Source: Gnetum montanum
Taxonomy: Eukaryota > Streptophyta > Gnetopsida > Gnetales > Gnetaceae
Direction: 5' to 3'
DNA length: 27,379 bases
NCBI GenBank assembly: GCA_015680685.1
Contig: MNCI01004185.1
Coordinates: 1-27,379, forward strand
Made by a program: the position numbers and the translations under genes. Each line of letters opens with the position of its first letter. The first letter of the stretch is position 1. This document shows, piece by piece, positions 1 through 9,504 of this stretch. A model generated the notes under the pieces. The model did no database searches. It saw only the letters and a list, made by a program, of their open reading frames with translations, and was not told the origin of the DNA.

Positions 1-648
1 TCCACAATTTCTTTGGTGATTGTGGAACTCAACTTCAAATATTTCATAGAGTTTGCTCCTGAGGCTATTAGGGATCACCTCAAAGGATCTCCCTTATGGC
101 CTGTCCTCTCTGAACAAGGTTCCTGGTACTTAGGAGAAACGTACCTATTCTGGGATAATAAGGAGCAAGGCACCACAGTCAACATTGGTTGTGTGATAGT
201 AGATTTTTCTGCACAGGCGATTTCAGAGGTGTTAAACCTTTTGAATTCAGGCCCCCATGTTGCTTGGTTATCCACCCAATTAGACCCTGATGTGCAAAAT
301 GATTGGCTAGAAAATGCTTATGGTAGAGATAAAGCTTTTAGTGAGCTGACAATGGAAGAGAGAGTTTATTTCAAAATCGGAACCTATCACCTCTTCCCCA
401 CAAAAGGTTTAAAAAGAATATCAACGTACGCGGTAAGAGGATGTGCAGTGTTGATGGGAAAGGTTAATGCTAACCTTCCCCATCTATATTTGACGGAGAT
501 CCTAAGGCGATTCAAAGAATGGAAGATAGGAAAATGGCACTCCCTTTTCCCTGCCTTATCAGAAAACTATGCCGATGGGCTAGCATTTGGGGATACACAA
601 ATGACATCCTCTGAAAGCCCCAAAATGCTTCTTACACTGAATTATTAA
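1..648 (+). pseudogene. Plant-transposon-type N-terminal domain of the A1 3' ORF (partial)
   Basis: The frame is already open at base 1, so the true start is outside the window. About 215 codons run to a TAA at 646-648. The segment resembles the domain Pfam calls putative plant transposon protein (PF20167-like): a GCVIVDFSAQAI stretch, then helical segments containing TYHLFPTKG and RISTYAVRGCAVLMGKVN. Family membership is inferred from pattern only. The inverted copy at the other end of the window begins with a clearly homologous stretch sharing EAIRDHLKGSPLWP. No catalytic residues are recognised and the role is unknown. The ORF sits just upstream of a 3' LTR, the position of the env-like ORF in Athila elements. 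I see no signal peptide or membrane segment that would support an envelope. Confidence 0.6.
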
Positions 649-1244
649 AGGTGCCAGCTCCAAGAAAGAGCACTGGCGAAGAGTTGGGACCAGATGAAGA
701 AGATGAAGAAGAAATGGCTGGACCCCCTGCAACTCAACTCGCAGGACCCAGTCAACCTCCAGCCATAGGTCCCAGCCAACAACAAGAAGCAGGACCCAGC
801 ACAGGCCAGGATCAACTGCCACTGCAAGACTATAGACTGTCGATGAGCCATCTGAGGGCCATTGCCGAGACGGTTAGTTGGGGAAGTCGTGATGACACCA
901 ATCTCTTCCATGTCATCGATGATGCCAACCAGCCTACGATTTCAGTAGATCACACACGAGGTGAGTTGTCAATGCAAATAGGAGGAGAGGAAAGAAGATG
1001 GTCACAATAGATCTCTGAACATGCAGCATCTTTTCAAGTGCAGTTAGAGACTGGTGAAGTGGCCACTATGGTGGTCATGCAACACCAGTATGCTGCGGGA
1101 GCTACTGAAGTGGTTGCTGACCACATCAAAGAGTCTTTCAATGTACTTGTTGTGCCATTGGTAGATCTTTTAGGAGCACAAGATGCTCAAACTATTGCCA
1201 GAACCTCAATGACTCCTGTGGAACATGAGGATGTATTGGAATGA
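615..1244 (+). pseudogene. Acidic/proline-rich linker segment of the A1 3' ORF
   Basis: This segment is in the -1 frame relative to the preceding domain and opens after a TGA at 612-614. It encodes TELLKVPAPRKS, then an acidic run (DEEDEEE), then a Gly/Pro/Gln-rich stretch with repeated AGPS-type motifs, then an ordered region containing MSHLRAIAETVSWGS and IKESFNVLVVPLVDL. An in-frame TAG near 1008 interrupts it; at the same place the inverted copy A2 has a CAG glutamine codon, so the stop is a decay mutation. The segment ends near HEDVLE. A 32-bp imperfect tandem repeat (1208-1260) lies at its end. Function is unknown. It is real coding sequence because A2 conserves the peptide, not just the DNA. 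Confidence 0.6.
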
Positions 1245-1265
1245 CTCCTGTGGAACATGACAAGT

Positions 1266-2520
1266 TTTGGCGTCCCTATTTGACATCCCCCAGGATGTAA
1301 TGGCAATTTAGTCAAACCTCATTTCCATAAAGGGGAAGCTGGTCCTATCTGAAGTAAGGGCAAAGCATGCTGAAGCTAAAGTACAGAAACTACAAGAGTA
1401 GCTCTTGGCCTTACAAGTAGCACAACGGGATCCTTTGTGATTGGTTCCCGTAGACCAACTAGACAATTTTAAGACTGAGAAACTAACAAGACTAATTACA
1501 GAAAATAAGAAGGTGGTAGAAGAAAAGAAGATGACCACTTGGGATGCCTCTACAGCAAAGGTGCAAACTTATGTGCATCTTAAGGCACTCAAGGCCTTGC
1601 AAGAAGAGAATAAGCAGCTGGTTGCAGATAACCTTCGGTTTACTTCTATGGAGAAGCAAAAGAATGTTCTCGATGAACACTTTCATCAATTGCAAGAACA
1701 GTTTATTCGGATCAACCGAGATGTAAGCCATTTAGAGAAGGTACACACTATTCGACAAAAATTAGCCATCGAAATTAGCACATGGCAGAATGAGGCTAAA
1801 CGACATGAGAAGCTAAAGGAGCACTTCCATGATCAAGTGGGGATGTACAAACAAATCCTGGAGAAGGAGATCAATACGGCCAAAGCTCATATCAACAACA
1901 TCAGTGCCCAGCACACTGATTGGGGGGCCATATTGGACACTTATGCTTATGCCCACCAAGTGGAAATTAAGAATTAGGACCTACAGATCCAAGACTTGAC
2001 TGAATACATGGTGTTGGCAAACCTTTGATATGCCAACTTGGCCATGTTAATAGCAGGACGCCCAAGGTCAAAGCTCGAGCAGTAGGTAGCTTCCACCCAT
2101 ATCAAATATGAAGTAGAATTTGTAGAACAAAAGAAGTTGGCTGAAAAACTAGATGTCGCAAATTCTGAACTCACGGTGGTAAAAGAAAGCTACCAAGGAT
2201 AGAAAGATATGGCAACCAACTTGGCTCAACGGCGAATAGAGCTTCATGAATACAAAGACAAAGCTAGAGCCTATGAAGAGGAACGACGGGTGTTCGCGGC
2301 ATGGTACGTCAAAGCTAATCAGATGTTCCCGCAACTACCCTATTCGTGGAAAGTGCCGACTCCATCAAACATTGGAGCATTAGCATGGATGGCACAAGAC
2401 CCTCAGATCGAAGAGGAGAAGCTCCAGGCTATTTTTTAGCATCATCAACCTTCAAAGCTCGGAGCACGTGATAAAGGAAAAGCACCCATGGAGGAGCCAC
2501 CACCACCAGGAACTACATGA
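1266..2520 (+). pseudogene. Coiled-coil C-terminal segment of the A1 3' ORF
   Basis: This segment is back in the frame of the first domain. It encodes a long Lys/Glu/Gln-rich alpha-helical region with heptad-like spacing, for example KALKALQEENKQLVADN and EKQKNVLDEHF, then an ordered tail with ARAYEEERRVFAAWYVKANQMF, and ends KGKAPMEEPPPPGTT at a TGA (2518-2520). A2 has the same C-terminus and stop, so that stop is natural. Several internal stops (near 1975, 2026, 2083, 2200 and 2437) break the frame. A2 has sense codons at several of these places and has its own stops elsewhere. The likely role is structural or oligomerising, inferred only from the coiled coil. It is a dead copy. Confidence 0.65.
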
Positions 2521-2680
2521 GTTCCACATTTTTGTAGTTGTAGTATTTTTCTCTATGTTGTGTCTTCTCACACTGCGACATTAGTCCATTTCTTTTTCCA
2601 GTTAATAATCCCATACCTATCCACTGTGTAATAACTGAATCTTGTTCTCCTTGTAACTCGAGGATGAGTTTTTATTCAGT

Positions 2681-2690
2681 CGTGGGGGTA
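2681..2690 (+). other. Polypurine tract of element A1
   Basis: A G-run (CGTGGGGGTA) directly abuts the LTR start TGATGAG at 2691. The same junction is found on the other strand at 24601-24610 next to the A2 LTR. This is the position and composition expected of the plus-strand priming site of an LTR retrotransposon. Confidence 0.65.
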
Positions 2691-2717
2691 TGATGAGACG
2701 CGGTTCGCAGATGCCGC

Positions 2718-2788
2718 GATATCACGTATGCGATATCGCAGCCGACATGATATCGCATCTTCCCCTATGATATCACGTACGTGATATC
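2718..2788 (+). repeat. GATATC palindrome cluster in the A1 U3
   Basis: Five GATATC hexamers (2718, 2732, 2749, 2769, 2783) lie within 71 bases, mostly in the context CGATATC or GATATCGC. The last two form a perfect 20-bp palindrome, GATATCACGTACGTGATATC (2769-2788), 18 bases before the TATA box. It contains ACGT cores of the kind bound by plant bZIP factors. The A2 LTR has the same cluster on the opposite strand (24500-24590), partly mutated to GATATT. An enhancer role is inferred. Confidence 0.7.
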
Positions 2789-2806
2789 GCAGTCTGATAC
2801 CATGTC

Positions 2807-2814
2807 TATAAATA
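2807..2814 (+). promoter_or_regulatory. TATA box of the A1 LTR
   Basis: TATAAATA in the context GTCTATAAATAAGAG, 116 bases inside the LTR. The equivalent box lies 110 bases inside the A2 LTR and 112 bases inside the element B LTR, so spacing is conserved. Transcription would start roughly 30 bases downstream. Confidence 0.7.
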
Positions 2815-3218
2815 AGAGGGCTCTCCCTCATTCGGGTATCCCAGTTTTAGAGTAGCGAAGCTCTCCCAATTTGATCCCTCCAGAGTTAGAATTTTTCCCA
2901 TGTCTGCCCGCAGTGTGGTGAATGTAATTGTACGGTGTCTTTATTCGAGTGTGCCATACTTGGACACGCACATGACCAAGAATAAGGATTGAGATTACTT
3001 CATCATTGCAGCATTCACTTAGTTTATTTATTTGTTATTTATTTAATGTTATTTATTGCTTTCATAGCACGGTGTGAGTATGACCTGACTATGAGCATCT
3101 ACGGGTGTGTACGGCTAGTTAAGGAATCGGTTACTCATCACGATTATTTTCTCACCCTTAAACTCCTAGAAGCGGAACGAGTACGACTTGATTACGAGCA
3201 TTTAAATGTGACTGCTTA

Positions 3219-3340
3219 GTAGTCCACTGGTGTAGCTAGGGGGATCTACGCTTGGTAACCTAGTGGCATATTTGGGGTCTGCGCTTGGTAATCCTAGTGG
3301 CGTACCTAGGATCTATGCTTGGTAGTCCCAGTGGTAGTCG
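3219..3340 (+). repeat. About 33-bp tandem repeat in the A1 LTR
   Basis: Four degenerate units with the core CTTGGTAACCTAGTGGCGTA. The last three start TTGGTA near 3253, 3286 and 3319. The A2 LTR has only about two of these units (near 15005-15055) and the B LTR two degenerate ones (near 5480-5520), so copy number varies within the family. Confidence 0.6.
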
Positions 3341-3595
3341 TGCACGAAGTCCAAGATGTGTATGGTTGATCAAGGAATCAATTGCTTGTTGCACTTAGGC
3401 TAGATTAGATTTTCTTTACATTTTCCTCCTAGTTTAGTTTAGTTAATATTATTTTCCACTGCCTTCAGGAGTAGCATAGATTAGAACACATCATACACCT
3501 CATCTAGACTAAACCATACGTGACATATGCAAAACTAGTCTAGGTGGGAAGACAATGAACTACGACCTAAGGCTAACTATCTAGGTGCGACAACT

Positions 3596-3596
3596 N
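3596..3596. other. One-base assembly gap
   Basis: A single N cuts the A1 LTR. The sequence to its right is unrelated to the rest of the LTR seen in A2, so sequence is missing here, or unlinked contigs have been joined. Confidence 0.8.
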
Positions 3597-4239
3597 TTAA
3601 CTTTTGTTGTTGTTTTTCCTTTATCCTTAATTGATGTATTATTTTATCTTTAGAGAGATTTTTCTATTTCTATTTACAAGAAATCCTTTACTAAGTAAAA
3701 ACTTGTGAGGGTGCCTTTGAATAAGGTCAAGGCCTAATCCTATTCCTACCCCAGAAGGAAGGCTTTTAAGGATGAAATCCTAAAAAAAAATTTCCAAAAC
3801 TATTGGGTTTTTTATTTAACTTTCTCTTTAATGATCTGATGCACTCTAAATTTTTTTAAATATTATTAGTCATTTTTTTGGATTAACAACTACTTCCTAC
3901 TTTCCCATCCCCTAAATAAAGTTCTAATTGGACTAAATGTCTTGGAGGTAAATATTATTCAAAATGATTTTTTGGGTATCTCTTCTTCTAATCCCCCCTC
4001 TAACTAGCCACCCCCCACCTTGCGGTGTCTCTTTCCCTTTCAAAAAAAAGGAAAAGAAACTTTGTTTTAGTACTCTTCTATGATTATACTTTAAAATATT
4101 TTCTTTACAAAATATTTTATTTTTTGGGTTCAAAACCCAAATCCTTCCCCCTAAAAAAAACTTCTAACTTACATAACTACAAATCATATGCTCTAAGTTT
4201 GCTTCTTTTTTATTTTTTATTTTTATTTTTTGATTGGAT

Positions 4240-4410
4240 GGGTTTATTTGGAGAGATTATTATTTGAAGTGATGATAAGATGTTTATTTCTCAAGTTGAA
4301 GACCTAGGTTCGAGCCTAGACATAGCCACCTAAAGAGATTAGGCTTTTGCTCATCTATTGATCCTCTTAGGACCCCACTTGTTGGGATGAGCATTGTGTC
4401 TTTAGGTGAT
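4240..4410 (+). mobile_element. Possible tRNA-derived SINE
   Basis: A pol III B-box-like sequence, GGTTCGAGCC, lies at 4307-4316. About 40 bases upstream, GTGATGATAAGATG could be a degraded A box. Downstream, GGACCCCACTTGTTGGGATG resembles tRNA-unrelated SINE bodies of plants. No clear tail or target duplication was found, so this is tentative. Confidence 0.3.
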
Positions 4411-5005
4411 GATCCTTTTTAGAATTATTTCTTGAGAAGGGATGTCAAAATAACATGAAACTTTCTTAGAACATAATGATATATCAAATTAATATAGCTT
4501 TCAAGATTGAACCTATGACTTACAAACTATAGGCTACATACTATAATAAATCAAATGATGTGTACTAGAATTGAGTTACTTCTTATTATTGACATATAGC
4601 CAATATGAGGCTCTACCAAAATTATAGAGTAATATTTTTGATAAGGATGGGGGATAGAAGAAAGTGTAGTGACTTTACTCTAGAGAAGTGTTATTCAACA
4701 CCAACCTTAAGTTTAAAAGTAGCCAAGTTTTCTAGACTGGGCCAAATATGAACTATGCCTTAATTTTTATAATACTTGCAAGCATAACATAAGTGTATGC
4801 AACAAATTAGTCCAACAATTAGGAGCAAAAAAATTATAACTTTAGTAGTTACCCAAATGATAGGACCAATGAGATGCACACACACATATGACCAAGAAAT
4901 AATACTTGCACACATACACAACATTATTTCCTAAGGATAGCTAAGACATATTTCTACTCTAACACACCTATCGCTAAGTTCCACTTCGAGGAGAAACATA
5001 GGAGT

Positions 5006-5010
5006 CCAAC
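5006..5010 (+). repeat. Possible target-site duplication of element B, left copy
   Basis: CCAAC precedes the inferred B 5' LTR start; CTAAC follows the 3' LTR end at 13619-13623. One transition apart, 5 bp as expected for Gypsy integrase. Confidence 0.4.
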
Positions 5011-5032
5011 GAATGAACCACATTTATGTTGG

Positions 5033-5074
5033 CCCTGACATCAAGTATGCAACATCGAAGCTATGATGTCAGGG
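5033..5074 (+). repeat. 11-bp inverted repeat in the B U3
   Basis: CCCTGACATCA (5033-5043) and TGATGTCAGGG (5064-5074) are exact reverse complements separated by 20 bases, about 50 bases upstream of the TATA box. The position is like that of the GATATC cluster in the A LTRs. Confidence 0.6.
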
Positions 5075-5122
5075 TCTAGATGCAATGTCTTGTAAGTGAT
5101 GTCAAAGCATCTACCCTGGGTC

Positions 5123-5130
5123 TATAAATA
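5123..5130 (+). promoter_or_regulatory. TATA box of the element B LTR
   Basis: TATAAATA in GGGTCTATAAATACCATGTC, about 112 bases from the inferred LTR start, matching the A-family spacing. Confidence 0.65.
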
Positions 5131-5868
5131 CCATGTCTGGGCTCCCATTTCAAGTTATTTTTTAGTTTAGTTTTTAAGTAGAGTATAGAAGCTCTTTCCA
5201 TTTCTTTTCCTTGGAGTTAGAATATTTTCTGAGTGTCTGCAAAAGGAATCTAAGTGTGTACAGTTCTTTGTTCAAGCACTGATGTACCTAAGCGTAGTAG
5301 TATGATGGGAATAAAATGAATTATTTTGATAATCCTTGTAGCACTAAGAATAGCTTAATATTTTCTTTATTACATTTTACTTTCTTGCTCTTTCTTTTAA
5401 TGCATTTGAATTAGCAAGCAATTTATTTCCAATATTTAATGAACATGAGCACAACCACTTTGAACATTCATATAGTACTTGGTAACCTAGAAATGCTTAA
5501 CATTTGGTAGCCCAGTAGTGCTATATGTGTTTAGGATGTGTCCAGGAAAGTGGGATGGTTACTTGTGTTAGGCTAGCTAGGTAGTAGATGAGTTAGATCT
5601 TTAATTACTTTACCTTTTACTCTTGTTTTAGGCAATTACATCTATAAAACACAAAATAATAAAAATCATATACCTCATTTACACTTAAACCATACCCTTG
5701 AATTTCACAAGTGTAGTTGGGAAGGCAAAAAATGTTCTCAATATCCATTTCACTTCCTAGAAGAGCTAGTACATTAGATAACTATAGGTCCATGAAATTT
5801 GACTGGATCACACGTAATGCCTTAGTGATTCGTATGGTTGGATGTAGGGGTACCTCATTGTTTATCAT

Positions 5869-5886
5869 TGGTGCCATTGCTATAAA
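5869..5886 (+). other. Primer-binding site of element B (tRNA-Asp type, degraded)
   Basis: TGGTGCCATTGCTATAAA starts two bases after the LTR end. It matches the plant tRNA-Asp PBS TGGCGCCGTTGCCGGGGA over its first 13 bases apart from three C-to-T or G-to-A transitions. The last bases are more diverged. Confidence 0.6.
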
Positions 5887-6501
5887 TCTTTTTGTTGTTT
5901 TGTACACTATCTAGGACCTAGTGAAAAGTATTTAAGTCATTGAAATAAACCTTAGAGTCATATCTTATTTCAAAATTACTACAACAAATTATCAAAGCAC
6001 ACTATGATTTTTATTCACTAACTAAAAATATCTTCTTCTCATAAGAGAAATTCTCCATCCAAGGCCAATAGGCTTAATCTGCCAAAGCCTTAACAGTATC
6101 AAATTATATATACTCATCCTAATAAGTATGTGCTAAACTTCACCTTCATCCTACACTAGGATGAATAGCTACAGTGGAATGACATGGAGGGAAACATTAT
6201 GTTGTTACTTGATCATGCTACTTCTACAATGCTCTATCAAATGCTTGCACAATGTGGTCTTTAAGACCACCATGGGAAGTATATTGTGGAAGATGTTGAT
6301 GCCAGGGATTATCATCCCACCAAGGCATAACATCTACAAGATGGGCAACTAGAACAATGCTATGAATTTTCAAAGGAAAAAGGGCTTAACAATTCTCCAT
6401 TCCTATTGTACCAATAAGCTAGTGGGGAATCCTTCTTTGGGAGTTTTCCATTCAATGAAACTCCTCTCATTGATTTTGGTGATGAAGGTCAAAATCAAAA
6501 T
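5887..6501 (+). other. Element B leader region, no gene seen
   Basis: This is the stretch between the PBS and recognisable gag. Short ORFs here have no recognisable content. The gag N-terminus may start within it but is too decayed to place. Confidence 0.5.
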
Positions 6502-7953
6502 TTGCACTCCACAGTTCACAATCTTGATTCTAGTAACAAGGGATCCAATGACAATAAAGGATCCAAAGGGGAAAATCAAGATAAGGATGTATACAAGAAG
6601 CATGATCGAGATCATGGTCACAAACACCAAGGAGGTGGTATTAGGCACTGTGATGGTGATGGTTCTCCTTCCTCCTCACCTTGATCATCATATTCTTCTT
6701 TTGGCTCTGATTGTGACTGCAGAAGATGAGACCATGATGGAGGTGATCAAAATGAATGAAATGACTAACGGGACCAAAATAACTAAAGGGGCCATTAGAA
6801 AAAACAAGATCAAGGGTGTAGATGTTCAAGAGAGGCACATCACCATGAATGAAGGGTTAGTAGAGGGAATTTTAGGCACCATGATCAAGACCTCGATGAG
6901 CCTCTATTTGGTACCTAAAGTATGCTTAACATTGCAAAGGTAGTCAAAATTCCAACAAGGCATGTGAAAGATAGCCAAATCAAATGATTAGACATGAACA
7001 ATATTCCTCAATTCGAAGGAGGATATAACTCTAATCCACAGAATCATCTTCAAGATTTCCAAGATGCATGGGCCTTGCAAAATATAGAGAACAAGTGGCA
7101 GAAATTGAAGTTGTTCCTTAGGACACTCATCAAGGATGCAAAAAATTGGTACCAATCCTTAGAGCTAGAATCTATCAAATGATGGACTACCATGCTTGAG
7201 TTGTTGAATGATAAGTATCAAATGTACTATAGAGTATTAAACTTAAGGAAGCAAATCCAAGGGTGGAAAAAAGAAATACATAAATCCTTGGATGTCGCCA
7301 TTGGCCAATACTATGCCTTGATGCAAAAATGTCCTAGCCATGGTTATTATCAATTGGTTTAACTTCACCACATTGTAGATGGATTTTGTAATGAAATGAG
7401 GAAAACCCTTGGTGTCTATGCCCAAGGGCAATTGTTAGAACTAACTGCCTATTAGATACAAAGATTAATAAAGTAGGTCATCGAAGAGGAGGATAGACTA
7501 AGAAAAAGAGGAAATGTAGAAGAGTACAACTATGATCTTTCCATTCGCAAGAGGGAGGTTCAATTCTATGATAGTGAGGATGAGTTTGTATTTGATGAAG
7601 GGGTGCATAAGAAAGCGTTACCACTCCAAAAATTCCAATTTGAATGTATAGCCAAGGTTGATCAGTTAAGGTACTTAATGGATAATAGATTCCAAGATGT
7701 GCTCAAAATTGCTAAGGAGTCCAAAGAACAAAGTAGTAAGTGTGAGCGTATAAGGTGCAAGGGAGCTAAACATGCATATTACAAAGGTAAGGGCAAGATT
7801 GCTACAATACAAGAGGTTGCAAACAATGAATCAGATGATGATCGAAGGCGTCAAATTTGTCAGTACAAACATCCTAAGGGATGTTGCCCTGTTGTGCCAC
7901 ATCTATATGAGTCTAGGGTGTATGCCTTACATCCACGACTTACACAAAGGTAA
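6502..7953 (+). pseudogene. gag: gag of element B
   Basis: One frame, broken by about a dozen stops, encodes a charged Asp/Arg/Gly-rich N-terminal region (KGENQDKDVYKKHDRDHGHK) followed by a Retrotrans_gag-like core near 6994-7430. The core shows LQDFQDAWALQNIENKWQKL, IKDAKNWYQ and LRKQIQGWKKE. A Lys-rich tail follows with CERIRCKGAKHAYYKGKGK near 7740-7790. No clear CCHC knuckle remains. Further downstream (7950-8450) the DNA is Gln/Pro/Tyr/His-rich in several frames and is probably gag C-terminus. The long ORF at 6362-6943 in another frame is a shadow. Confidence 0.65.
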
Positions 7954-8659
7954 ACATCTAGAATATTACCTTATCCTCAAGGTAATTTCAAGCAGTTCCA
8001 CCAACAATAATCGTATTATCCAATTGGAGCTCCACCACAACCATATGAATAGTAACAATAATGGAAATAACCACAATCATGGGTGTTGGCACTACCAAGA
8101 CAAAAATACCGTTACTAGTAGCCTAATCCATATGGTTACCATGTGCAGCAACCCATGTCTCCACACGACTCCTCCAGTCATGTTTCTAATTTTCAGCATC
8201 ACTACCATCCTTCAAATTATTATTGAGCTCATTCACCACATGAAAGAAGGGATATCACCTCTTATCCTTATCCTTCTCATATCCTTCCACATACTCCTCC
8301 TCTAGTTGCACAACTATCACTTGCTCCACTAATGCAAAGTGAACTTCCCACTCAACTATAACAATGCAATGCTATGAGGGTTGTTAATTTGCAACCCAAT
8401 CATCAATCAAAGGAATCGAATGCCTTATCAAAGAAAGACCTTTCTTTCACCCTCGTAGTGCACCTAAGCCTTCACCTACACCCATAATTGGCAATTCTAC
8501 TCCTACCTCTTTCTCTATATCAGATTTCTTTAGGCCTCCTTAAAACCAAACTCTACCAAGGATCCATACCGTAATGCTTACTCACACTATGTCTAATTGG
8601 ATCCATGCAAGAAACCTTCCTAGGAAATTAGCTAATCCTGAAAGTCCTCTAATATATTT

Positions 8660-8980
8660 GTAGATTGCTGGGTATAAATCGTGCAAGGCTCTTCTTGATT
8701 CAACTTTTGGTGTTAATTTAATTTCTCATGAGATGTACACTACTTGAAACCTACCTCCTCTTAAGAAGAGAAACATAAGATTAGAATTGGTAGACTAGTC
8801 CATCATTGTTCTATTGGGACTAGTAGAAGACATTGTGATCATTATCTATGGGTGATCTTATCCTATTGATTTCCTGGTAATCAAAGTGGAGAACTACAAA
8901 GGGAATTTTTTGATCATCATGGGAAGGGCATGACTAAGCACCATCGATGCAAGAATGACATCATAGATCTTTCCTTGAAG
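8660..8980 (+). pseudogene. Aspartic protease of element B
   Basis: The frame reads CKALLDSTFGVNLIS, matching the plant Gypsy protease start ALLDSGAGVNLIS. The catalytic Asp codon is at 8697-8699, but the following Gly-Ala has become Thr-Phe. Downstream are LGLVEDIVI, YPIDFLVIKVEN and IIMGRA, equivalent to the VEDVLV...FPVDFVVLD...ILGRPFL signature typical of Athila/Tat elements. Stops interrupt near 8745, 8799, 8853 and 8931. It would cleave the Gag-Pol polyprotein; this copy cannot. Confidence 0.7.
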
Positions 8981-9504
8981 ATATCTAAAGAAAATGCATT
9001 TAGAAAGATCAAGAAGAAGAGAGCGACATGCATCTTGTACAACAATATTGGGTGCAATTATGTGTAAAAACTTTGGACCATCAAGCAAGAATCTATCTTC
9101 GCATGCAAATAGTGTGCACCAAAAGTAGAAATTCAAAGGTGTCTATACATAGCAGCCACAAAATAGAAAGGCACCTAGTGGCTAACCACTAATTTAGAAA
9201 GTAGCCACTTTGCATGGAACCAACTAAGAGCCTGACATGTGCATACGTCATAGGCATGGATGAGCTTGAGTAAGTTCATTACCAACTCTTTGATGATACA
9301 AATGATGATACTCATTGGGGAGAGTTGGAAATTCCTAACAAATTCAAACAAGAGCCCCTTAAGCTAAAAATGTTACCAGCTGCAATGGAATATCTATTTT
9401 TTATGAATGGGAAGCTAGTTATAATCAATGTAAAACTTGCTCTAGAATATAAAATAATGCTATTGAAAGTAGTTGAAAGATGGCCAACAAATTTTTCTTA
9501 GTCA

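Larger units (their letters stand above)
1..3595 (+). mobile_element. Element A1: 3' part of an LTR retrotransposon
   Basis: This is the downstream portion of an LTR retrotransposon, cut by the window start and by the one-base gap at 3596. It contains a broken ORF (1-2520), a short untranslated stretch, a purine-rich tract (2681-2690) and an LTR starting with TGATGAG at 2691. A second copy lies on the opposite strand from 27379 down to 14672, interrupted by another element. Both copies have the same order and the same junction, GGGGGTA followed by TGATGAG, which defines the 3' LTR start. No gag or pol lies in the visible part. The related element B suggests that gag-pol would lie upstream, outside the window. 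Confidence 0.85.
2691..3595 (+). repeat. 3' LTR of element A1 (end missing at gap)
   Basis: The LTR starts TGATGAG. It carries a palindrome-rich U3, a TATA box 116 bases in, and a U5 that matches the reverse complement of 15308-14672 over hundreds of bases, for example GTCTAGGTGGGAAGACAA. The A2 counterpart ends CTCATCA, giving a TGATGAG/CTCATCA terminal inverted repeat. Here the last 85 or so bases are lost at the N at 3596. The visible 905 bases already exceed the roughly 844-base A2 LTR because of extra tandem units at 3219-3340. Confidence 0.8.
3597..5010. other. AT-rich intervening DNA without a recognisable gene
   Basis: This stretch holds poly-A/T and poly-pyrimidine runs (for example 4025-4050 and 4205-4235) and only short ORFs of low complexity. 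Apart from the SINE-like segment near 4240-4410 I recognise nothing. The last five bases (5006-5010, CCAAC) may be the target-site copy flanking element B. Confidence 0.6.
5011..5867 (+). repeat. 5' LTR of element B
   Basis: About 857 bases. The end (TTTATCA, 5861-5867) is fixed by the PBS that follows and by the matching 3' LTR end at 13618. The start is inferred from the spacing to the TATA box and the possible 5-bp duplication. The segment 5535-5867 aligns closely with 13303-13618 (shared TTACTTGTGTTAGGCTAGCT and AGGGGTACCTCA). The A-family LTR is related throughout U5. Confidence 0.75.

Noticed and set aside
612-648. Programmed -1 frameshift with a slippery heptamer
   Set aside because: No X-XXY-YYZ heptamer in the right register is shared by the two copies, although the frame offset itself is shared and reported.
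1208-1260. Recent 32-bp tandem duplication causing a frameshift in A1
   Set aside because: The A2 copy has nearly the same length over this region (3 bases difference) and a diverged version of the second unit, so the repeat is ancestral.
4307-4316. Functional tRNA gene
   Set aside because: Only a B-box-like word is present; no cloverleaf with acceptor and anticodon stems can be drawn.
6362-6943. 193-codon plus-strand ORF, longest in its area
   Set aside because: Met/Ile-rich translation without domains; it overlaps the recognisable but stop-broken gag frame of element B, so it is a shadow.
8894-9136. 80-codon minus-strand ORF
   Set aside because: It overlaps the plus-strand protease-to-RT region of element B, with no domain and no support.
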